A DNA stretch of 64,000 nt from an uncultured Clostridia bacterium (lineage in GTDB: Bacteria > Bacillota > Clostridia > Christensenellales > Borkfalkiaceae), in assembly GCA_934272745.1 (NCBI GenBank), contig CAKQSI010000001.1, forward strand, positions 1 through 64,000. Reading direction: 5' to 3'. The notes beneath the pieces were generated by a model, which saw only the letters and a list, made by a program, of their open reading frames with translations, was not told where the DNA came from and did no database searches. Below are positions 34,009 through 40,955 of this stretch, in pieces (positions within the stretch are counted from its first letter, which is position 1; every line of letters starts with the position of its first letter). The position numbers were made by a program, and so were the translations under genes.

Positions 34009-36033
34009 ATGAGAAAAATACTTTTGCGACTGCTGCTTTTAAGCCTCCTGTTGCTGTCGCTTCTGCTTGCGACGGCGTGTGGCGCAAGTTCCGGGCGTTC
34101 CGCCCAGATCACGTTGCCGTCCGCTTCGACCGACCCGCCGAAAACAAGCGTAACGCCGGGCGGCAGCGTTTCGCTCTCCGCAGAGGAACCGAGGGTTTTG
34201 CCGTCCGCTTCTTTGCCGGACGAGCACCCGTCCGAACCGGCGCCAACGGAAACACCGACCGCTTTGCCGACCGATCCCGGCAAAGACCCCGGCGAAAACC
34301 CGACTTCTTTACCGTCCGAAAATCCAAGCAATCCGACCGAAGACCCCTCGATTTTGCCGAGCGTTACGCAAAATCCGGAACCGAGCCTGTCTGCAGAGCC
34401 GAGTCCATCGTCTGCGCCGCCGACTCAAAACCCCTCCCAAAACCCCACCGAAGACCCGAGCGCCGACCCGTCAATTTTTCCCACAACCAACCCGACCGAA
34501 AGCCCGACCATTTCGCCCACCGCAGAGCCGACCGTTTCCCCTTCTGAGGATCTTTCGCCTGCCGAAGAGATCGCGCGGGCGTGGCTGACTGCCGCAAACG
34601 CGGAAGACTTTGCCGGTTTTTCTGCAACTTTTAAGGCGAATTTAAAGTTTCTTTCCGCCGTCAAAGAGGAGAGCGATTTCGACCGCCTTTACTTTGAATT
34701 CGACACCGCCGGCAATCGTTACGACCTGCCCTATCCCGTCCGCGGCTTATACGACCGCACGGAAAACACGATCGAAACGTTTACGTTCTCTTTGATCAGA
34801 ACCGTGCAAGGCGAACTTGCTCTGAAAGCGGCTTTCACCCTGCGTTCTGTGCGCAGTTACCGTCTGTACTTCGGCGAGATCGAGCACACGCAAGGGCACG
34901 ACGTCTTTGGCGAAGACGCCGACGGCGAACTGGTTGCTATCGGTTACGAACCGGGCTACCTCACCGCCGCTTCCGACTATGAAAATTACATAAAGGAAGG
35001 CAAGCAGTACCGCACCCGCAATATTTCCCTGCTGTTTACGGAAGACGGTTTGTATTTTCCCTCCTATCGCGACCGTTCCAAACTGGACGACGGCGCCGAA
35101 TTTTATCGGTTCTTTTCCTACGAAAGCGCCCTTTCCTATCTCGAACGCACGCTGTATGACTGTGGAATTTATCTCCCGAAAGAAGAACTCCGCTCCCGCC
35201 TGTCTTCGGTCTTGTTTGGCAACTCTGCAGGCGCGGAAAACGCGAATTTTGCAAACCGTTCTGCAAAATCGGGAACGACGGACAAGGCAGAAAGGCTTGC
35301 GGCGCTTTTGTCTTTGTTCGATATTCAAAAGACCGAAACCGGCTATACGTTGACCCTATCGCGCGATTTTGCGCCTGCGTTTTCCGTCGCAACTGAAAGT
35401 GAAACCGCTGCGGAAAAGCCCGCGCTTTCCGTAAAGCGGGCGGACTTTCGTCTGACCCTTACGCTAAGTCGCGACACGTTGCCGAAAGACGTTGCAATCG
35501 GCGCCGATCTTGATTTCGGGATTCTGCAAAACGGAACCTATCTGCCGCTGCTTCCCGAAATTGCGAAAAGCAATCCCGTTTACGCATTGCCGCGCAACCT
35601 GACCGGACTTTTACAAGAGGACGGCAGTCTGCAATTTGCGCTTTCTTCCGCGATTACGGACGCCGATGCGGACAAAACAACCATGCCGGACAACTTTCTC
35701 CCCACCGATTTAGACGAGGTGTTCGACTTTACTTCCGCCTCCGCGCGCGAAGATATTGTGCTTTCCTTGGGCAGTGAAATGCACGTCGAATCGGTCACCG
35801 CAGCTGCAATTTTTGTGGACAGCGTAGGTTTTGAAGAGTCGATTTCGCTCGATTATCTGGAGTTCTGCCGGATCGAAAATCATCAAATTATCATTTCTTA
35901 CGAAAGTCTTATGCGCGCGACGGATCTCACTAAGTTTACGTCCCGGCTGGAACTTTGCTTTACCGTCCGCGGAGCGGAAGGCACGGCAAGGACGATCTCC
36001 GTGCGGTTGCAGAACGCCTATCTCGCGGAATGA
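34009..36033 (+). CDS. Lipoprotein with a Pro/Ser/Thr-rich stalk (674 aa)
   Basis: The start at 34009 (MRKILL) has GAGAGGG upstream; the in-frame ATG five codons earlier overlaps that site. The signal is Leu-rich and ends at Cys24 (ATAC). Residues ~30-185 are a low-complexity stalk of Pro, Ser, Thr, Asn and Glu with irregular repeats of the NPSxxPTxxPS kind, like a wall-spanning linker. The globular part begins near 188 (AEEIARAWLTAANAEDF), a helical opening seen in NTF2-like or DUF-type lipoproteins. Long beta-rich segments follow, and the tail resembles a beta-sandwich. No catalytic motif is visible. It is followed by a tandem-repeat array and a shared terminator. Function unknown. Confidence 0.83.
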   Translation: MRKILLRLLLLSLLLLSLLLATACGASSGRSAQITLPSASTDPPKTSVTPGGSVSLSAEEPRVLPSASLPDEHPSEPAPTETPTALPTDPGKDPGENPTSLPSENPSNPTEDPSILPSVTQNPEPSLSAEPSPSSAPPTQNPSQNPTEDPSADPSIFPTTNPTESPTISPTAEPTVSPSEDLSPAEEIARAWLTAANAEDFAGFSATFKANLKFLSAVKEESDFDRLYFEFDTAGNRYDLPYPVRGLYDRTENTIETFTFSLIRTVQGELALKAAFTLRSVRSYRLYFGEIEHTQGHDVFGEDADGELVAIGYEPGYLTAASDYENYIKEGKQYRTRNISLLFTEDGLYFPSYRDRSKLDDGAEFYRFFSYESALSYLERTLYDCGIYLPKEELRSRLSSVLFGNSAGAENANFANRSAKSGTTDKAERLAALLSLFDIQKTETGYTLTLSRDFAPAFSVATESETAAEKPALSVKRADFRLTLTLSRDTLPKDVAIGADLDFGILQNGTYLPLLPEIAKSNPVYALPRNLTGLLQEDGSLQFALSSAITDADADKTTMPDNFLPTDLDEVFDFTSASAREDIVLSLGSEMHVESVTAAAIFVDSVGFEESISLDYLEFCRIENHQIIISYESLMRATDLTKFTSRLELCFTVRGAEGTARTISVRLQNAYLAE

Positions 36034-36157
36034 TCCGGCATGGTTTCGGCGTTTGAATACGACTATTTATGATTGTTGAAGCCGATAATCATTGAGTGCG
36101 ACTATAAATTGAAAATATATTTTAATAACGTAGCGTCCCGCAAGCGACGATGATAAA

Positions 36158-36373
36158 GCGGCACCCCGCAGGCGTTATAACAGGGCGACCCCTGCAGACG
36201 ATGATGATAAGGCGGCGCCCCGCAGGCGTTATAACGGGGCGACTCCCGCAGACGATTATCATAAGGCGGCGCCCCGCAGGCGTTATAACAGGGCGACCCC
36301 TGCAGACGATTATCATAAGGCGGCACCCCGCAGGCGTTATAACGGGGCGACTCCCGCAGACGATTATCATAAG
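36158..36373. repeat. 54-bp tandem repeat, four copies in an alternating 108-bp pattern
   Basis: Units beginning GCGGC(A/G)CCCCGCAGGCG start at 36158, 36212, 36266 and 36320, exactly 54 bp apart; a fifth start at 36374 grades into the terminator. Units 1 and 3 share CAGGGCGACCCCTG, while units 2 and 4 share CGGGGCGACTCCCG, so a 108-bp dimer was amplified. Each unit contains a GCCCC...GGGGC pair and can fold. The array is open in several frames because 54 is a multiple of three, but no start or ribosome site is seen. Confidence 0.92.
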
Positions 36374-36408
36374 GCGGCGCCCCGCAAGAAATTCTTGCGG
36401 GGCGCCGC
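36374..36408. terminator. Bidirectional terminator hairpin
   Basis: A perfect 17-bp inverted repeat (GCGGCGCCCCGCAAGAA and its complement) around one base. It lies between the convergent lipoprotein and ilvE genes. The T-tract is weak on both sides, so its efficiency is uncertain. Confidence 0.7.
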
Positions 36409-36512
36409 CTTTACGTTAAAAATCAATCAATATACCGTCAGATTACGATCAATCGACAATCGCCGCCCAACCGAAAACAGTCGTCCGCGATTCCTTTTTC
36501 CGTCCATTTCCG

Positions 36513-37577
36513 TCAATCGACGACCACCGTCCAGCCGAACGGATCCGCTGCCTTGCCCCATTGAATTGCCGTCAGTTCGTCATACAGCGACTGCGTCAGT
36601 TTGCCGATTTTTCCGCCGCCGACGACGAATTTTTCACCCCGGAATCCCAGTTCCCCGATGGGGGAAACCACCGCGGCAGTTCCCGTCCCCCAGGCTTCGG
36701 TCAGGGCGCCGCTTCTGGCGGCGGCAATCAGTTCGTCCGCCGAAAGCAGTCGTTCTTCTACCGGAACCCCCTTGGATTTCAGCAGTTCCACACAACTTTT
36801 CCGCGTAATACCGGGCAGAATAGAGCCGGTCAGCGCGGGCGTTACGACCACGCCGCCGATCAGAAACATCACGTTCATCGCGCCGACTTCTTCCACGTAT
36901 TTGCGTTCCACACCGTCCAGCCACAGCACCTGAGAATATCCCTCTCTTGCAGCGCGTTCGCCCGCACGGGTAGAAGCGCCGTAGTTTCCGCCGCACTTAG
37001 CATACCCCGTGCCGCCGCGCACCGTGCGGACGTCCTCGTCTTCGATCAGGATTTTTACCGGGTTCAACCCTTCCGCATAATAACTTCCGGACGGCGAAGC
37101 AATGACCGCAAAAACCGCCCGATGCACCGCGTGCACGCCGAGCGCCTCGTCGTTGCCGAACAAAAAGGGGCGCAGGTATAGCGAAGTCCCCGCGCCGTAA
37201 GGCACCCACCGCTCCTCCGCTTTGACGAACGTCGTGATAATTTCAAGGAAGTCTTCTTCCGGAATCTCCGGCAGACACATTCTGCTTGCGGAAGCGTTCA
37301 GCCGCCGGGCGTTTTCGATCGGGCGGAACAACTGCACGCGCCCGTCCGCCCTGCGGTAAGCTTTCAACCCCTCGAATACCTCCGCACCGTAATGTAAAAC
37401 GGTCGCCGCAGGGTGCAGCGAAAGATTGCCGAACGGCACGATGCGCGCGTTTTGCCAGCCGCGCCCCGCCTCGTATTCCATCAAAAACATACGGTCGGTA
37501 AAAATTTTGCCGAACCCCAACGTTTTTTCGTCCGGCAAAGGCTTTCTTTCCTTCACTTTCTGCACCGAAATTTCCAT
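36513..37577 (-). CDS. ilvE: Branched-chain amino acid aminotransferase
   Basis: PLP enzyme exchanging the amino group between glutamate and the 2-keto acids of Val, Leu and Ile, in the cytoplasm. The start at 37577 (MEISVQ) has GGGAGG upstream, ten codons inside the longest open frame. The PLP lysine is Lys194 in GYAKCGGNYG. Other family marks are HYGAEVFEGLKAYR near 62-75, FRPIENARRL, SLYLRPFLFG and the phosphate-binding TEAWGTGTAAVVSPI near the C-terminus. Its 354 residues and motifs fit the class II (BCAT2/eukaryote-like) branch. It has its own promoter and no ilv neighbours. I found no T-box motif in its leader. Confidence 0.95.
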   Translation of the reverse strand: MEISVQKVKERKPLPDEKTLGFGKIFTDRMFLMEYEAGRGWQNARIVPFGNLSLHPAATVLHYGAEVFEGLKAYRRADGRVQLFRPIENARRLNASASRMCLPEIPEEDFLEIITTFVKAEERWVPYGAGTSLYLRPFLFGNDEALGVHAVHRAVFAVIASPSGSYYAEGLNPVKILIEDEDVRTVRGGTGYAKCGGNYGASTRAGERAAREGYSQVLWLDGVERKYVEEVGAMNVMFLIGGVVVTPALTGSILPGITRKSCVELLKSKGVPVEERLLSADELIAAARSGALTEAWGTGTAAVVSPIGELGFRGEKFVVGGGKIGKLTQSLYDELTAIQWGKAADPFGWTVVVD

Positions 37578-37634
37578 AACGCGCCTCCCTTTTGCGGCGG
37601 AATGCACTGCCGCTTTCTTTCAAATTTAGGCGAA

Positions 37635-37664
37635 AGCATAGCACAAAAACGGGCAAAAAGTCAA
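37635..37664 (-). promoter_or_regulatory. Promoter of ilvE
   Basis: On the minus strand TTGACT (37664-37659), 18-bp spacer, TATGCT (37640-37635), about 60 bp upstream of the start codon. No riboswitch-like leader fits in that space. Confidence 0.65.
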
Positions 37665-37900
37665 GTATCAAGGGCGCCTTTCGGCGGAAAGTACCGTATC
37701 GATTGCTTATGCCGTCCATTCCGATTACAAATACTTTTAAAAACCGTGCGTTTTGAAAGCGAATTTTATTTTCACCACGGAAAACGGCTGATTTTTGTAG
37801 GTTTGCGGCGTTTCCTGCAATCGCACCCAAGTACCGTCCGCCTATCACCCGGCTGCTACAACCCAAAGCGCGATATCCTTATATCCTGCCGCCCGTTCGG

Positions 37901-37929
37901 TTGCTTTTCCGCCTGAAAACGGTTATAAT
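37901..37929 (+). promoter_or_regulatory. Promoter of trmO
   Basis: TTGCTT (37901-37906), 17-bp spacer, perfect TATAAT (37924-37929), about 100 bp upstream of the gene. Confidence 0.7.
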
Positions 37930-38031
37930 GAAAGCAGATTTACGTTCCCTTTTATCATAGCGCGCCCGCTCTGCGCTCTCCCCATTCTTACCCCGCCAGC
38001 CGCACTTTTTGCAATTCCCCAAGGAGGCTTT

Positions 38032-38715
38032 ATGACCGACGTCACCTTTTCCCCCGTTGCCTATATCGAAACCGACTTTGACGAAAAATTCGGCGTTCCC
38101 CGCCAAAGCGGAAAGGTCCCCGAATCCATCGGCAGAGTCATCTTTCTTCCGCCCTACCGAAGTCCGGAAGCCATCCGCGGCATCGAAGGGTTTTCGCACC
38201 TTTGGCTGCTGTTCGACTTTTCGCTTTGCCACGACAAAACCCACGGGCTGACCGTGCGCCCGCCCCGCCTTGGCGGAAACGCGCGGGTAGGCGTTTTTGC
38301 CAGTCGCGCCCCCTTTCGCCCCAACCCGATCGGGCTTTCTTCCGTGCGGCTTTTAGGGGTGGAACGTACCGAAAAAGAGGGGGACGTCCTACTGGTTTCG
38401 GGTGCAGACCTCGTAAACGGCACCCCGATTTTTGACGTCAAACCCTACCTGCCGTTTACCGATTGCCACCCGGACGCCACCTTCGGCTACGCCGAAAAGC
38501 AGGTCTTTTACCATTTGGAAGTCATCTGTCCGCCCGCGCTTCTTGAAAAGTTTCCCAAAGAAAAACGCGCCGCGCTCCTTTCCGCCTTGAAGGAAGATCC
38601 TCGTCCCGCCTACCAGTCGGACGAAAGCCGCGTTTACCGCTTCCGCTTTGCGGGCAAGGAAGTTGCTTTTACCGTCGCGGACGAAAAGTTAACCGTAACG
38701 GAAATTTCCGACTGA
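38032..38715 (+). CDS. trmO: tRNA (N6-threonylcarbamoyladenosine(37)-N6)-methyltransferase TrmO
   Basis: SAM-dependent enzyme adding a methyl group to t6A37 of certain tRNAs. AAGGAGG lies four bases before the ATG at 38032. The N-terminal TrmO/YaeB beta-barrel domain shows IGRVIFLPPYR, GIEGFSHLWLLFDF, the hallmark ASRAPFRPNPIGLSSV (~105-120), and GTPIFDVKPYLPFTD. The C-terminal domain has the SRVYRFRF ending. At 227 residues it is full length. Monocistronic with its own promoter. Confidence 0.95.
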   Translation: MTDVTFSPVAYIETDFDEKFGVPRQSGKVPESIGRVIFLPPYRSPEAIRGIEGFSHLWLLFDFSLCHDKTHGLTVRPPRLGGNARVGVFASRAPFRPNPIGLSSVRLLGVERTEKEGDVLLVSGADLVNGTPIFDVKPYLPFTDCHPDATFGYAEKQVFYHLEVICPPALLEKFPKEKRAALLSALKEDPRPAYQSDESRVYRFRFAGKEVAFTVADEKLTVTEISD

Positions 38716-38888
38716 AATCCGGAGAACAATTAAGACCGTCCCTCACCCCGCCGGCTGAAACGCCTTATCCTGCCTGCGCGCCTTTCTGCCGCCCGCAATC
38801 CGTCCGGAAAAAGCCACCCGGCGTTTCTCCTGCGCCTCCACATATTTCAGGGTTCCCGCGGAAATACGGACGCAATCTGCCGTTTTTC

Positions 38889-38917
38889 TTGACAAGCAAA
38901 CGCCCGCGCGGTATAAT
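38889..38917 (+). promoter_or_regulatory. Consensus promoter of mntP
   Basis: Perfect TTGACA (38889-38894), 17-bp spacer, perfect TATAAT (38912-38917), about 38 bp before the start codon. The leader is too short for the yybP-ykoY manganese riboswitch, which is often found before mntP, so any manganese control must come from a repressor or be absent. Confidence 0.9.
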
Positions 38918-38955
38918 GTCCGGGTTGCCCGAAAATAAAAAAGAGGTATACCGCT

Positions 38956-39639
38956 ATGTCTTTGTGGGAACTGTTTTTACTGGCGCTGGGGCTTTCCGCC
39001 GACGCGTTTGCCGTGGCGCTTTGTCAGGGCATTACGATGAAAAAATTCGACTGGAAACACGCCCTGATCGTCGGTCTGTTTTTCGGCGGATTTCAGGCAC
39101 TGATGCCCTTTTTAGGGTGGGCGCTCGGCAAGCAGTTTGAAGCGTATATCACGAAATTCGATCACTGGATCGCTTTCGTTTTGCTCTCCTTTATCGGCGG
39201 AAAAATGATTATCGAAGCCGTAAAAAGCAGCATAGAAAGCAAAGCCGGAAAGGCAACTGCGGCAGATCGGAGCAACGTAACTCCCCGGGCGGGAACCGCT
39301 GCCGCGCCTACGGCTGAAGATACTGCCGCTCCTACGGCTGAAACCACTGCCGCGCCCGCGCCGAAAAAAGCCAACTTAAAAGAATTGACGATTCTTGCCG
39401 TCGCTACCAGTATCGACGCGCTTGCGGTAGGTATTTCGTTCGCTTTTCTGCAGGTCAGAATCGTGCCGTCCGTCTCGCTGATCGGCACCACCACACTGGC
39501 GCTTTCGGTTTTGGGCGTATTTATCGGCTTCCGCTTCGGCACCCGGTTTAAGGAAAAAGCCGAACTTGCCGGCGGCATCGTCCTGTGCCTGATCGGGTTG
39601 AAAATTTTATTGGAACATCTCGGCGTTTTGCCTTTCTGA
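38956..39639 (+). CDS. mntP: Manganese efflux pump MntP
   Basis: Six-helix membrane exporter of Mn2+. The duplicated three-helix halves each carry the conserved Asp motif: LGLSADAFAVALCQG near 12-26 and VATSIDALAVGISFAF near 147-163, with GFFGGFQALMPFLGW-type residues after the first. The cytoplasmic loop between the halves is enlarged to ~45 residues of Ala, Thr and Pro (AAPTAEDTAAPTAETTAAPAP), an unusual imperfect repeat. At 227 residues it is longer than the usual ~185-190 because of this loop. Driven by a consensus promoter. Confidence 0.95.
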   Translation: MSLWELFLLALGLSADAFAVALCQGITMKKFDWKHALIVGLFFGGFQALMPFLGWALGKQFEAYITKFDHWIAFVLLSFIGGKMIIEAVKSSIESKAGKATAADRSNVTPRAGTAAAPTAEDTAAPTAETTAAPAPKKANLKELTILAVATSIDALAVGISFAFLQVRIVPSVSLIGTTTLALSVLGVFIGFRFGTRFKEKAELAGGIVLCLIGLKILLEHLGVLPF

Positions 39640-39696
39640 TCGCCTGAAAATCTGAATTTTTTGCTCGGCTTTGCATTGATCCGGAATTGTTTATAC

Positions 39697-39847
39697 CAGC
39701 GGCGCCCAACCTTTGGAGCGCCGCTGTTTACTGCTCCGCACGCCATTTTTACTTTTTCGGGCAATGCTTTGCACGTTTTTATTGCCCGATATTTTATAAA
39801 TACCCTGCACGGCGCCCTTCCCTTGGGCGCCGCGTTTTATTTTTTTA
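39697..39847 (+). other. Three consecutive hairpins downstream of mntP, the last a good terminator
   Basis: Hairpin 1: CAGCGGCGC / GCGCCGCTG (39697-39726) followed by TTTA. Hairpin 2: CGGGCAAT / ATTGCCCG at about 39758-39788. Hairpin 3: CGGCGCCC / GGGCGCCG (39810-39832) followed by GCGTTTTATTTTTTT. The spacing is regular (about 50-60 bp). This may be a tandem terminator for mntP or a small structured RNA. Confidence 0.6.
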
Positions 39848-40253
39848 TGAACCGAACGCCTTCAAAGCCGCTTTTGTATACGCTCCCCCGCAAGAACGCG
39901 CTCTTCCGCATGTGCGTTCTTCGGCAAACGAAACGCACTTTCGCTATTTGCTGAACCTGCCGAAAATCCGACAGGGGAGTCCTCCCCGCCTGCCGCAAAC
40001 GGCAAATTAAAAAGAATACCGCCGGCGCAAAAGTAGAATTGCCGGAATCCGAAGTGCTTTGCGGCACATATGGCTTGCCACGCACCCGGCAAAAACTTCC
40101 GCAAAATTTCGGCAAAATTCTTTTCATATGCAAAAACAGGCAGATATTTGCCGCGCATATGTTCTTCCCCGCGCGTTCCCGCCCCGCACTGATTGCGGCG
40201 CAGGCAGAAACCGTACCACACAAAAGGAAATCAAGTCGATATTCCCCCAAACA
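39848..40253. other. Intergenic region with no recognisable gene
   Basis: No open frame here has a credible ribosome site or family resemblance. The sequence is rich in short GCAAA/TTTGC words and contains GCATATG twice. I see no known RNA family. Confidence 0.6.
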
Positions 40254-40284
40254 AAACCCCGCCCGAATATAACGGGCAGGGTTT
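40254..40284 (-). terminator. Terminator downstream of the tyrosine phosphatase gene
   Basis: AAACCCCGCCCG pairs with CGGGCAGGGTTT (one mismatch); on the minus strand the stem is followed by TTTTG. It lies about 145 bp after the phosphatase stop. Confidence 0.65.
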
Positions 40285-40429
40285 GGCATCATATTCTACG
40301 TTATTTTCCCGTCGCCTTCCGCAAAAACGCCCGGCACGCGTAAACGGGCGCAACAGACGCATTTTTAAAAGCAATGCCAAGCGCGTAAAAGGGTGTCCCA
40401 CCAAGGAAGCGCAAAACGCAAATCAAAAA

Positions 40430-40873
40430 TCACAACACGTCCAGCAGCGCTTCGCAGCCGCGTTCGATCTCGTCAAAACATTCCGCAAACTTCCCCGTGT
40501 ACCAGGGGTCGGCAATTTCCCCGTGCGAAGAATATTCGCCCAGCAGATGCACCTTCCCCAGCGGGTCGCCGTTAAACAGCCGCCGAAGAAACGCCAGATT
40601 GCCGTGATCCATGCAGATAATGAGGTCGAACGCCGCGTAATCGGATTTTTTCACCTGCTCTGCGCGGTGACGAAAGGCGCCCAGACCCCGCCGTTCCAAC
40701 TCCCGCGCCGCGGGCGGATAGACGGGATTGCCGATTTCTTCATCCGAGGTCGCTTTGGATTCCACCAAAAACTTCCCCTCAAGTCCGCGCTTGCGGATTT
40801 TATCTTTCAGCACCGCTTCCGCCATGGGCGAACGGCAAATATTGCCCAAACAAACAAATAAAATTTTCGTCAT
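40430..40873 (-). CDS. Low-molecular-weight protein-tyrosine phosphatase (147 aa)
   Basis: Removes phosphate from protein tyrosines in the cytoplasm. The P-loop near the N-terminus is complete: Cys8 nucleophile and Arg14 in CLGNICRSP. The general acid Asp122 lies in ADPWY. Full length for the family (~150). GAGGAA precedes the start at 40873. It follows the acyltransferase-3 fusion gene by 82 bp on the same strand and shares its terminator. Such phosphatases often oppose tyrosine kinases that control surface polysaccharide export, but no kinase is present here. Confidence 0.93.
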   Translation of the reverse strand: MTKILFVCLGNICRSPMAEAVLKDKIRKRGLEGKFLVESKATSDEEIGNPVYPPAARELERRGLGAFRHRAEQVKKSDYAAFDLIICMDHGNLAFLRRLFNGDPLGKVHLLGEYSSHGEIADPWYTGKFAECFDEIERGCEALLDVL

Positions 40874-40891
40874 ATGTTCCTCGTTTTAAGA

Positions 40892-40911
40892 TACGTTTTG
40901 CAAAAATCGGC
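40892..40911 (-). repeat. Single copy of the CGATTTTTGCAnAACGTAT element
   Basis: On the minus strand this reads CCGATTTTTGCAAAACGTAT. It differs at one base from the core of the 31-kb tandem array. It lies in the 82-bp gap between the acyltransferase and phosphatase genes. Confidence 0.7.
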
Positions 40912-40955
40912 ACCGGTCGCCGCGCAAGTATCCGTTTCCGATCTTTCCGCCGCGC

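Noticed and set aside
36158..36408. CRISPR array
   Set aside because: The units are contiguous 54-mers with no unique spacers, and no cas genes are present.
37578..38031. T-box or leader control upstream of ilvE
   Set aside because: No T-box sequence (AGGGTGGNACCGCG-like) is seen and the ilvE leader is only ~55 nt.
38716..38955. yybP-ykoY manganese riboswitch before mntP
   Set aside because: The consensus promoter lies 38 bp from the start codon, leaving no room for it.
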